DNA of 7,946 nucleotides from CAYUKK01 sp964445305 (lineage in GTDB: Bacteria; Acidobacteriota; Aminicenantia; Aminicenantales; UBA8522): assembly GCA_964445305.1 (NCBI GenBank), contig CAYUKK010000170.1, positions 1 to 7,946 on the forward strand. Reading direction: 5' to 3'. Under the pieces are notes generated by a model, which saw only the letters and a program-made list of their open reading frames with translations, was not told where the DNA came from and ran no database searches. Shown here in pieces: positions 1-7,124 of the stretch; positions within the stretch are counted from its first letter, which is position 1, and every line of letters begins with the position of its first letter. Both the position numbers and the translations under genes were made by a program.

Positions 1-549
1 ACGATCCCCCGGCCAGGGAATAGGACCTACACGGATGTTGGGGATGGCTGCTCCAAAGCAGGAGTCCTGGTTCTCATTTACCCCAAGAAGAACCGACTTC
101 ATCTTGTTTTGACGAAGCGAACACAGACTGTCGCCCATCACCAGTCGCAGATTTCCTTTCCCGGCGGCCGCATGGATAAGGACGAAAGCCCTGTCGAGGC
201 AGCCCTGAGGGAGGCTAAAGAAGAACTCCGGATAGACCCGGCGGCGACGCGAATTCTGGGAGAGCTAACTCCTCTCTATGTTCCGCCGAGCAACTACACG
301 ATCTACCCCGTTGTCGCTGCGATGGAGAAACGCCCTCATTTCCAGCCCTCTCCAGAGGAAGTGGCCGAAGTCCTTGAAATCCCCGTGGCCCATCTTCTCA
401 AGCCCGAGAACGTCCGCCGGGAAGCCTGGACCCTCCGGGGAATGGAAGTTTCGGTCCCCTTTTACTCCTTCCGCGGTCACAAGATTTGGGGAGCGACGGC
501 CATGATTTTAGCCGAATTGGTGGAGATAATCTCCTCCTTCTTCCAATAA
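1..549 (+). CDS. Nudix hydrolase, CoA pyrophosphatase type (5' end outside window)
   Basis: Probably hydrolyses CoA or its derivatives to a 4'-phosphopantetheine product and 3',5'-ADP in the cytoplasm, as NudL/YeaB-type enzymes do. The frame is open from base 1 with no credible start inside the window (the TTG at 109 falls inside the conserved fold), so 182 codons plus stop are visible and the N-terminus is missing. Counting from the first visible codon, a strand VLVLIYP leads into LVLTKRT (35-41) and the family signature ending QISFPGG (50-56). The Nudix box runs from G56 to I78: G, five residues, E62, seven residues, REAKEE (70-75), L, R77, I. The metal-binding glutamates are present. The C-terminal IWGATAMIL is typical of this subfamily. 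Oddities: the usual Gly near the end of the Nudix box is Arg (R77), and the upstream signature, usually R-x3-G-x3-FPGG, reads A-x3-S-x3-FPGG. The family is secure; the exact substrate is inferred. Confidence 0.92.
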   Translation, partial: TIPRPGNRTYTDVGDGCSKAGVLVLIYPKKNRLHLVLTKRTQTVAHHQSQISFPGGRMDKDESPVEAALREAKEELRIDPAATRILGELTPLYVPPSNYTIYPVVAAMEKRPHFQPSPEEVAEVLEIPVAHLLKPENVRREAWTLRGMEVSVPFYSFRGHKIWGATAMILAELVEIISSFFQ

Positions 550-552
550 GAG

Positions 553-568
553 CGAAGCCCGCGCTTCG
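553..568. terminator. candidate bidirectional terminator hairpin between convergent genes
   Basis: A perfect 6-bp stem CGAAGC (553-558) / GCTTCG (563-568) with a 4-base loop lies in the 37-base gap between the stop of the Nudix gene and the stop of the minus-strand methyltransferase. Neither side has a full U-run: the minus-strand transcript continues TCTTATT and the plus-strand transcript has no T-tract. Position favours a shared terminator, but the signal is weak. Confidence 0.35.
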
Positions 569-586
569 AGCTGAGGTCGATATTCT

Positions 587-1282
587 TTAGCCGCGTTTCT
601 TGAAGCTGATGGCCAGGCCAGCCCAGCTCTCCGAGTGGATGGACGTTTCAAAGCCAGGCTGGTTGACCATAAACTCGTAATAATCGCTTCCACCACTCCG
701 CCATCGACGCCAACCTGGCTTAACGGCGTGAACATTGTGGGCCGCGATGCACCCGCCCGCCTCGAGCTTGGGAATGACGGCCCGGGCATAATTGATGTAC
801 CAGTCCTTGTCGGCATCGATAAAAACAAAATCGAAAGGCCCTTCGAGCTTCTCAACCAGCTCGTGGGCGTCGGCCAGGCGGGCGTCGATGTAATCACTGA
901 GGCCGGCTTCCCGAAAATTGGCTAACGCCTCCCGGTAGCGTCTTTCATCAATTTCGATGGTCACCAACTTGCCGCCCGTTTTGCTGAGCGCCCAGGCAAT
1001 CCAGATGGCGGAATGGCCGGTCGAAGTCCCGATCTCAAGGGCTCGCCGGTAGTTGTTCTCGATAATCAGATCGTAGAGGATTCTGCCATCCTCTTCAGGG
1101 ACGTTCATGTCCCGCCATGAATACCTGTGCTTGTCCAAAAAGCTCCGAACTTTCTCATCCAGTTCCTGGCCAGGCTCCCCTGCCCTTCCCAAAAGATGAG
1201 GAGCAATAAAGAGCATAGGGAAAAGAATAACCAAAAAACTAACGAAAAAAACTCTTCGGCTTCCTTTCTCTGGAATGGGCAT
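587..1282 (-). CDS. SAM-dependent methyltransferase (class I, O-methyltransferase-like) with N-terminal membrane segment
   Basis: A 231-residue class I methyltransferase resembling the small-molecule O-methyltransferase / Methyltransf_24 group; the acceptor is unknown. The SAM-binding loop is LEIGTSTGH (82-90), followed by the ribose-binding acidic strand VTIEID (107-112, E110) and the strand FDFVFIDADKD (150-160), with D156 and D158 at the usual metal/catalytic region. Where catechol-type enzymes have a DN pair after the GG turn, this protein has AHN (181-183), so the metal site may differ. Residues 11-31 form a strong hydrophobic segment preceded by K6, R9 and R10, which looks like an uncleaved signal anchor. 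The ATG start is backed by GAGAGG (1287-1292), four bases upstream. It is last in a run of four minus-strand genes, 202 bases after the reductase, so it may have its own promoter. The fold is clear; substrate and membrane topology are not. Confidence 0.9.
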   Translation of the reverse strand: MPIPEKGSRRVFFVSFLVILFPMLFIAPHLLGRAGEPGQELDEKVRSFLDKHRYSWRDMNVPEEDGRILYDLIIENNYRRALEIGTSTGHSAIWIAWALSKTGGKLVTIEIDERRYREALANFREAGLSDYIDARLADAHELVEKLEGPFDFVFIDADKDWYINYARAVIPKLEAGGCIAAHNVHAVKPGWRRWRSGGSDYYEFMVNQPGFETSIHSESWAGLAISFKKRG

Positions 1283-1484
1283 TTGGCCTCTCTCTTATTA
1301 TTTGACGTCAGCGAACCCCAATTTCTTCCCGAAACATGGACCAGGATAGCCCCTCCACATTCACGATTTGGTCCCGCCCGAGCCTCCAATGAACGTGGAT
1401 GCAGATGATGGTATTGTTGAAGATGACGAGGAGATGGCCAAACGGGAAAAGCCCAAAGGATAGACGACCAATATCCGATGAAAA

Positions 1485-2798
1485 CTAAGCCCCCGCGAGC
1501 TGATGATGGGCCAAGAGAAGCATTCCTTGAACCGGCACGCCGTAGGGACAGGCCTTCTCGCAGGGGGCGGGACAATCCATGCAGGCGTCGGCTCTTGTCC
1601 CTGGAATTTGGCTGTATTTCAGCCTGGCCTCCTTTTCTCGACCCTGGGCGAGAAAATAATGGTTATACCTCAGGATGGTGTTCACCGGAACGTGCTCCGG
1701 ACATTCCAGCTCGCAAACTCCGCAAGCATGGCGACAGTAGAATCTCCCGCAGGCTTTTTTATAAGAAACGAGGCTCGCCCCGTCCTCTTGGTTCAGCCGG
1801 GTCCCGGAGAGGCGGACGGCCCACTCCATCTCTTCATAAGTCCTGACCGAGCAGCAGACCGTGTGGACGTCAGGATTGCTCAAGACAAAGCGGATGGATG
1901 CAGCTCTGATTTCCTCCTCGCTCTTGAGGCCATGTCTCTGGATAAACTCTTCGGCCCTCTCCACTTTTTCGCGGAAGCGCTTCAACCCTTCTTGGTAAAA
2001 GGGGGAGACTTCTTTTCCCTCTTTCTCCAGCTTTTCAACCCGGGATTTGAGAATTTCGTACTTCGTCACCGGCGTTGTTTTCATCAGGGCGATGCCAATC
2101 TTCTTCCGCCGGCTCACCTCGAGGACGCGCTCGGCCTGGTCCATCTGGAGGAAATTGTAAGCCATAAGGAAAACATCGAACCGACCGTCCTCGGCCGCCG
2201 CCAGAAGAACTTTCTCCATGGTTTCCTTAGGGTCTTTAAACCAGAAAGACCCGTGGTTCGACAGGCCGACGAATCGGATTCTGCCCTCGGCCTTGAGCTC
2301 CTCCATGGCCGCATGGAACGCCTCATTCTTGAGCTCGGCGACTGTCTCCGGCATGTGGAGCATCATGCAGTCGACATAGTCCGTCCCCAGCTCCTCGAGG
2401 CTCTTTCGCGCCCGCTTGATGAACCCTTCTCTGGAACAATCACCCTCCGCCAGCATCTTCGTGTTGAGGAACAGCTTCTCTCTTTCCCTCCCCTTGATGG
2501 CCCGACCGACGAGCCGGTGGTGGCCGGGATAACTCTCGGCCGTGTCGATAAAATTGACCCCAGTATCGAGCATGGCCCCGAGCACCCCGACATCGTTGAT
2601 GCTGCCGGCCGCCAGGTCTGAGACCTTGAAGCCGGTCCGGCCGAGGAGCCGGTAGTCCTTGATTTTGGGAAAATAAGCTTCTTCTTCCCGGGCAGCTTGT
2701 TTCTTCCGTCCTGAACAGGCATTCTGCCAGGCGCCACCCGCCCCGAGAGCCATGAGTTTGATGAACGCTCTCCGCCTCTCAGAAATCACCGTCTTCAT
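1485..2798 (-). CDS. Tat-signal aldo/keto reductase with C-terminal dicluster 4Fe-4S domain
   Basis: A 437-residue oxidoreductase of the aldo/keto reductase superfamily fused to a ferredoxin-like tail. The N-terminus has a twin-arginine motif, RRRAFIK (8-14), then a short hydrophobic stretch to about residue 28, suggesting folded export by Tat. The TIM barrel begins near YRLLGRTGFKVS (49-60). The full catalytic tetrad is visible: D85 and Y90 in FIDTAESY, K114 in LNTKM, and H148 in MMLHMPE. A long charged helical insert lies at about 245-300. The tail has cysteines C350, C355, C359, C362 and C366-P, then C406, C409, C413 and C417-P, spaced to bind two 4Fe-4S clusters. A Cys at 28 follows the hydrophobic stretch, but the preceding QNA is a poor lipobox. 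The ATG is preceded by AAAGGA (2805-2810), six bases away. It starts 42 bases after the sulfotransferase-like gene, so they probably share a transcript. The substrate is unknown. The export prediction sits oddly with NADPH use. Confidence 0.93.
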   Translation of the reverse strand: MKTVISERRRAFIKLMALGAGGAWQNACSGRKKQAAREEEAYFPKIKDYRLLGRTGFKVSDLAAGSINDVGVLGAMLDTGVNFIDTAESYPGHHRLVGRAIKGREREKLFLNTKMLAEGDCSREGFIKRARKSLEELGTDYVDCMMLHMPETVAELKNEAFHAAMEELKAEGRIRFVGLSNHGSFWFKDPKETMEKVLLAAAEDGRFDVFLMAYNFLQMDQAERVLEVSRRKKIGIALMKTTPVTKYEILKSRVEKLEKEGKEVSPFYQEGLKRFREKVERAEEFIQRHGLKSEEEIRAASIRFVLSNPDVHTVCCSVRTYEEMEWAVRLSGTRLNQEDGASLVSYKKACGRFYCRHACGVCELECPEHVPVNTILRYNHYFLAQGREKEARLKYSQIPGTRADACMDCPAPCEKACPYGVPVQGMLLLAHHQLAGA

Positions 2799-2840
2799 TC
2801 GGCTTCCTTTCTTCCGACTATTTTCATCGCCGGCAAAAAA

Positions 2841-3425
2841 TTAGCGGGGCCTTCTTTTTCGGTAAAGGGTCTCATCGACCGCTGAAACCATCCGCGTTAA
2901 ATCTGCATCCCGCCAGCCAAAGTGCACGCAGATTTTCTTAATCTCGCTCTCGGGGTTGGCGACGATCTCGTTATAATTAACGAAAAGCACATCCACGTCC
3001 CCTCTCGTGAGGAGGAGCTTCTTGACCGTCTCGTTGAGCTTGACAAAGCTCCGTTTGGTTTCTTCCCGATTCTCATCCTTGATCCTGGCCATCTTTTCCA
3101 TGGAATCCAGAACTTCCTCGATATTCCGCTCCGTATAGATGATGCGGTAGTTGCCGGGCGGAAGAAATTTCATGCCGTAGGCCGTGATCTTGATGAACCT
3201 TCCCCGATAGCTGCCCAGAGGAAATGTGCCGTTCATCAACCGGCTGATGACCTTTCCGCCCTCAAGCTCGAAATAGCCACGCGGGTTATCGTCGTCGGGC
3301 GGACGAGAAGCCATGTCAAAGGCCGTCGGCACACCGCCCGCGTGAAGGATCTGCATGAGGAGCGAAGTTCCCGACCGTTCCAGGCCGGAGACGATGTAGT
3401 TTGTAGCCTCATCCAGCTTGATCAT
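2841..3425 (-). CDS. sulfotransferase-like P-loop protein
   Basis: A small protein (194 residues from the ATG) of the PAPS-dependent sulfotransferase-like superfamily. Just after the start comes the 5'-phosphosulfate-binding loop SGLERSGTSLL, then DNPRGYFELE, a motif I associate with a group of short bacterial members that read SGLPRSGTS and DNPKGYYE. The 3'-phosphate-binding element is IIYTERNIEEVLDSMEKM, with the expected Arg and Ser. The C-terminal part (VLFVNYNEIVANPESEIKKIC) matches the end of the fold, so the protein is short but complete. The start is uncertain. The ATG at 3425 has AGGAG only two bases upstream; a TTG at 3461 (206 residues) has AAGGTG also only two bases upstream, with an in-frame stop just beyond it. 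I prefer the ATG because homologues begin close to the P-loop and the extension runs toward a repeat-like intergenic region. The acceptor is unknown, and these proteins may not all be active sulfotransferases. Confidence 0.85.
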   Translation of the reverse strand: MIKLDEATNYIVSGLERSGTSLLMQILHAGGVPTAFDMASRPPDDDNPRGYFELEGGKVISRLMNGTFPLGSYRGRFIKITAYGMKFLPPGNYRIIYTERNIEEVLDSMEKMARIKDENREETKRSFVKLNETVKKLLLTRGDVDVLFVNYNEIVANPESEIKKICVHFGWRDADLTRMVSAVDETLYRKRRPR

Positions 3426-3486
3426 GGCTCCTATGATAGAGTATTGCCCGGCGACCTTCAAGACACCTTAAACGAACCGGCCCACA

Positions 3487-3531
3487 CCTCATCGTGAGGC
3501 TCGAAGCACGTAGGTTGGACTCGTATCCAAC
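3487..3531. repeat. REP-like intergenic double hairpin
   Basis: Two short perfect inverted repeats sit in the gap between the Asp-box protein gene and the sulfotransferase-like gene: CCTCA/TGAGG (3487-3491 and 3495-3499, 3-base loop) and GTTGGA/TCCAAC (3514-3519 and 3526-3531, 6-base loop). On the minus strand the second hairpin ends in TCCAACCTACGTGC, a tail resembling the dispersed CCCAACCTACG-type palindromes seen in many bacterial genomes. There is no U-run, so it is not a standard terminator. Only one copy lies in this window, so its repeat status is inferred from resemblance. Confidence 0.4.
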
Positions 3532-3555
3532 GATACTCCCCCCGGCCGTATTCAG

Positions 3556-6500
3556 CTACTCAACCCGAAGGGGCACGAACGGTCCGAAAAGGGAAAATCC
3601 GGCCTCCTGGAGCAACTTCTTGAACTCCTCGACCTCCTTCTCGTAGAAGGCGTTGAGCTGGGTGGCAAACTCTTCGGTACGCGCCTTGACCTTCTCGTAC
3701 TTCACCTGGGCAGCTTGGGAAATTGGCTCAATTCCGGCTCGGGTGATGCCAGAGACGGCGCTCATCACCTGACTGTTCAGGCCAGACGAGCGGTCGGCGA
3801 TGCCCTGCCGCGGCGGTGTCGGGTTCAAGGTCTCGGAGAACTCTTTGAGCTTTTTCTCCAGGGCGTCCGCGGCCTTGAGAAGGTCAGCCGCTTTCGGGTT
3901 ACGGCTCATCCGGACATTCTCCCTCACCGTCTGGATGGCTCGCTGCGTCTGCTGGATTTGCCGGCTGGCTCGCTGGATGAAGCGGGAGAGCTTCTGGGCT
4001 TCCTTGGCTTTCTGATAGTTCGCTTTCAAAACTTCGATATCGACGTGGAGGCGCGGGTCAGTTTTAACTTCCACTATCTGGCTGACTTCCTGGTTCTCGT
4101 ACTTGACCTTAACGGTATACTTTCCGGGGAGGACACTGATTCCGCCTGCCTGACCGAAGAACATCATCGCGGCTCGCTCTTCTGTCTGCTCTTGCTCTCG
4201 TTCTCGACCCATTGGGGGCTCGCTCTCCTGTAGGTTCCAGTAGACTCGGTTCAACCCTTTCTCCTCGGTCCCGTTGAGCTGGCTGACGAATCTTCCTTCC
4301 GCATCCGTGATGGTAATCTGGACACGAGACGGAGTCCGCCGGAATATCTGGGCCATCATGCCCGGCGGCATCTGGCCAGCCATCTGGCCCATCCTGGCCA
4401 TCATAGCGCCTGGCTCGGCTACGACAGCCTCTTCAGTCTTCTCTTCTGCTTTCTTCTCGCCGGGGATAAGGTAATAGGTGATTGCTGCGCCGAAAGGCTT
4501 GTTAGCGCCGGAAAAGGCGGTATCGCCGGGGCTCATGTAAACGCTCATCCTTCCCTGTTGGAAAGAATGGGCAGGAGGGATCGAAAAGAGGTGAAGCGTT
4601 TTCTTGGTGATTTCCTCCGCGATTTCTCGAAGCGGCGTGATGTCGTCGATGACATAGAGGGAGCGGCCGTGGGTGGCAATGATGAGGTCGTTTTCTCTTG
4701 GATGGATGGCTAAGTCATAAACAGGACAGGTTGGAAGTCCGTGCGTCCACTTCATCCAATTCCCACCGCCGTTGAAGCTGATGAAAAGCCCGAATTCCGT
4801 TCCGACAAAAAGGAGATTCTTGTTGACCAGATCCTCTTTGATAACGAAGCAATAGCCATCGATTTCCGGTGTGGCCAGGCTCTTCCAGGTCTTGCCAAAA
4901 TCACGGGTGACGAAGACATAGGGAGTAAAATTCGAGCGGCGATGGTCATCGAGGACGACATAGGCGGTTGCCTCATCGAAGTGCGACGGTTCAATGTGGG
5001 GAACGGCGGCGCCGGCCGGGGCGAGGGGCCTTTTCCCCGTGGTCATCGCTGTCGAAACCAGCTCCCACATCTTGCCGTCGTCACGGGTGAGCTGGATGTT
5101 CCCGTCATCGGTGCCCACCCAGATGAGCCCCTGTTTAATCGGGCTCGGCGCGATGGTCAGGATCGTGCAGTAGTTTTCGGCGTTGGTCACATCCAGAGTC
5201 AAGCCACCGCTATCCGACTGCTTCTGCTTCTCCCGGTCGTTAGTCGTCAGGTCCGGGCTGATGATTTCCCAGGTTCTCCCTTTGTCTGGACTCCGGTGGA
5301 CGAATTGACTGCCGAGATAGATCATCGCCGGCCGGAAGGGGTCAACAGCAAAGCCGGCATTCCAGTTGAAGCGATGCTTGACGTCGGATTCAGTCGGGAC
5401 GATGGAACGGCTTGTGCCGGTCGTCGTATCAAAATAATAAAGATTTCCGCCCTGGGACATGCCGTAGCCGCAGTGGGGGTTTTCCGGGTCCGGAGCGGAA
5501 TCGAACCCATCACCGCCGCCGACGCTAATCCAGTGGTGATTGCCGAGGGCTCTCTCCCGCAGCGAATAGGCAGGCCCGCGCCACGTTCCATTATCTTGAA
5601 GTCCTCCATAGATGTTATAGGGAATCTCCATGTCGACGTTGATATGATAATACTGGCCGATGGGCAGGTTCTCGACAAAGCGCCAGTTCCGGCCCCGGTT
5701 GGTGCTGATGACGACGCCGCCATCGTTGCCGACGACCATCCGCTCGCCATCGGGATGGATCCACATGGCGTGGAAATCCGAATGGGCCTGGCCAAACCCG
5801 GTCAGCCGTGTGAAGGTCTTGCCGCCATCCTCGCTCACTGAGAGCTGGGTGGCGAGCATGTATAAGAGGTTTTCGTGGCGCGGGTTGACCCAGATGCGGC
5901 TGTAATAGAAAGGCCGGTTATGGATGTTCTCGGTGTTGTTGACGACTTGCCAGTTCAGGCCGCCGTCGGTTGAACGAAGGAGCACGCTCCTTTTAGCCTC
6001 CACGAGAGCGTAGACGACCTCGGGCCGGCTCGGCGCAAAAGCCAGGCCGCAGCGGCCGAGTTCGCCCGCCGGAAGTCCATTCTTCTCCGTCAGCCTTTCC
6101 CAGCTCTCACCCCCATCTGTCGTCAGATAAATGCCGCTCCCCGGCCCGCCAGAGATAAAAAACCACGGCCAGCGGCGGTGCTCCCACATGGCAACGAGGA
6201 TTCGATTGGGATTAGAAGGGTCGACAGCCATGTCCGAAGCGCCCGTTTTCTCATTGACATAGAGGACTTTTCTCCATGTCTTGCCGCCGTCTATGGTCTT
6301 AAAGACGCCGCGCTCGGTGCTATCCCCCCAGGTGGCGCCAAGGGCTGCAACAAGGACGACGTCTGGGTTCTCAGGATGAAGGACAATCTTGGCGATTTTT
6401 TCTGTCTTCTCCAGGCCCATGCACTTCCATGTGCGGCCCCCGTCGAGCGTGCGGAAAATGCCGCGGCCGACGCTCACGGAATTGCGCGGCGCCGCCTCAC

Positions 6501-6843
6501 CTGTCCCCACCCAGACGATGTCGGGGTTTTTCTGGAAAATAGAGATAGCCCCGATAGAAGCAACGGGCTGGTCATCGAAAATGGGGTTCCAGGTCATTCC
6601 CCCGTCGGTGGACTTCCAGACGCCGCCGGCGGCCGTGCCAACATAGATCACATTAGGGTTAGCGATGACCGCATCGATGTCGCTGATCCGGCCGCTCATA
6701 TTGGCCGGGCCGATGCTCCGTGCCTTCAGGCCGGCAAAGATATCCGGCTTAATCTGGGCAACCAGGGAATGAGACGTGATAAAAAGGACAAGGAAAACAA
6801 GCAAGATAGAGACGGGATAAAGCCTGAATTTCGGGGTTCTCAC
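3556..6843 (-). CDS. secreted Asp-box/BNR repeat beta-propeller protein (Sortilin/VPS10-like)
   Basis: A 1,095-residue exported protein of the type often annotated as a BNR-repeat glycosyl hydrolase or Sortilin/VPS10-like protein. A signal peptide is clear: K5/R7, hydrophobic core 11-22, likely cleavage after LVA (29). Asp-box motifs (S/T-x-D-G-G-x-T-W) occur at about 78, 132, 183, 241, 291, 337, 380, 518, 586, 646 and 689. The first six keep the DGG core; later ones are degenerate (for example STNRGRNW, SFNGGGNW). These imply beta-propeller folding up to about residue 735. An acidic linker (797-810), a Met-rich stretch (813-830) and an Ig-like/FlgD-like beta domain (838-927) follow, then a helical, probably coiled-coil tail (931-1080). 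I see no glycosidase active site, so a binding or scaffold role is at least as likely as hydrolysis. The GTG start is fixed by AAGGAGG seven bases upstream. It is the first gene of the minus-strand block. Confidence 0.93.
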   Translation of the reverse strand: MRTPKFRLYPVSILLVFLVLFITSHSLVAQIKPDIFAGLKARSIGPANMSGRISDIDAVIANPNVIYVGTAAGGVWKSTDGGMTWNPIFDDQPVASIGAISIFQKNPDIVWVGTGEAAPRNSVSVGRGIFRTLDGGRTWKCMGLEKTEKIAKIVLHPENPDVVLVAALGATWGDSTERGVFKTIDGGKTWRKVLYVNEKTGASDMAVDPSNPNRILVAMWEHRRWPWFFISGGPGSGIYLTTDGGESWERLTEKNGLPAGELGRCGLAFAPSRPEVVYALVEAKRSVLLRSTDGGLNWQVVNNTENIHNRPFYYSRIWVNPRHENLLYMLATQLSVSEDGGKTFTRLTGFGQAHSDFHAMWIHPDGERMVVGNDGGVVISTNRGRNWRFVENLPIGQYYHINVDMEIPYNIYGGLQDNGTWRGPAYSLRERALGNHHWISVGGGDGFDSAPDPENPHCGYGMSQGGNLYYFDTTTGTSRSIVPTESDVKHRFNWNAGFAVDPFRPAMIYLGSQFVHRSPDKGRTWEIISPDLTTNDREKQKQSDSGGLTLDVTNAENYCTILTIAPSPIKQGLIWVGTDDGNIQLTRDDGKMWELVSTAMTTGKRPLAPAGAAVPHIEPSHFDEATAYVVLDDHRRSNFTPYVFVTRDFGKTWKSLATPEIDGYCFVIKEDLVNKNLLFVGTEFGLFISFNGGGNWMKWTHGLPTCPVYDLAIHPRENDLIIATHGRSLYVIDDITPLREIAEEITKKTLHLFSIPPAHSFQQGRMSVYMSPGDTAFSGANKPFGAAITYYLIPGEKKAEEKTEEAVVAEPGAMMARMGQMAGQMPPGMMAQIFRRTPSRVQITITDAEGRFVSQLNGTEEKGLNRVYWNLQESEPPMGREREQEQTEERAAMMFFGQAGGISVLPGKYTVKVKYENQEVSQIVEVKTDPRLHVDIEVLKANYQKAKEAQKLSRFIQRASRQIQQTQRAIQTVRENVRMSRNPKAADLLKAADALEKKLKEFSETLNPTPPRQGIADRSSGLNSQVMSAVSGITRAGIEPISQAAQVKYEKVKARTEEFATQLNAFYEKEVEEFKKLLQEAGFSLFGPFVPLRVE

Positions 6844-6850
6844 CGCCTTG

Positions 6851-6857
6851 CCTCCTT
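6851..6857 (-). promoter_or_regulatory. Shine-Dalgarno deciding the GTG start of the Asp-box protein
   Basis: The minus strand reads AAGGAGG followed by a 7-base spacer and then GTG. This near-consensus ribosome binding site supports the non-ATG start, which also places a complete signal peptide at the N-terminus. Confidence 0.85.
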
Positions 6858-6888
6858 CCGTAAAATTTCTCCCGCCGTAGCAGGACTT

Positions 6889-6915
6889 TTTATATTTAGA
6901 CGAAAAGCCTGTCTT
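6889..6915 (-). promoter_or_regulatory. candidate promoter for the Asp-box protein gene
   Basis: On the minus strand a TATAAA -10 candidate (6889-6894) lies in an AT-rich patch about 45 bases before the GTG start. A weak -35 candidate, AAGACA (6910-6915), precedes it with a 15-base spacer, shorter than ideal. Position is reasonable and the match is modest. Confidence 0.3.
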
Positions 6916-7124
6916 TTTTCTTCCCCATCCTCCTCGCTAATCGGTCAGCGCCTCCGTCCAGCTAATTCTGAACCACGGGGTCCCCGCCTGGTCATCCAGA
7001 TGAAAGTAAATAGCTAAATAAGATGGGCGTGGGCAATGAGGTATGGAAGGAAGGGGGAGGGAGAAATGGAGAAATAGAGAGATGGGGGAAATGATAAAAT
7101 GGGTTCGAGAAGCCTACCGGAATG

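Noticed and set aside
1503..2621. Long open frame on the + strand (372 codons)
   Set aside because: It lies entirely antisense to the reductase, whose tetrad and cysteine motifs are intact; the antisense translation shows no recognisable domain.
2705..2725. Possible lipoprotein cysteine (C28) in the reductase
   Set aside because: The preceding residues QNA do not fit the lipobox pattern; a plain Tat signal fits better.
4741..5841. Long open frame on the + strand (366 codons)
   Set aside because: Antisense to the Asp-box protein, whose repeats run through this region in the other strand; a shadow caused by codon bias.
6178..7017. Open frame on the + strand (279 codons) running past the start of the Asp-box gene
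   Set aside because: Mostly antisense to coding sequence, with no family motif and no convincing ribosome site; the part beyond 6843 also shows nothing recognisable.
7101..7118. GGTTCGAG, resembling a tRNA T-loop
   Set aside because: No flanking stems, anticodon arm or acceptor stem can be built around it.
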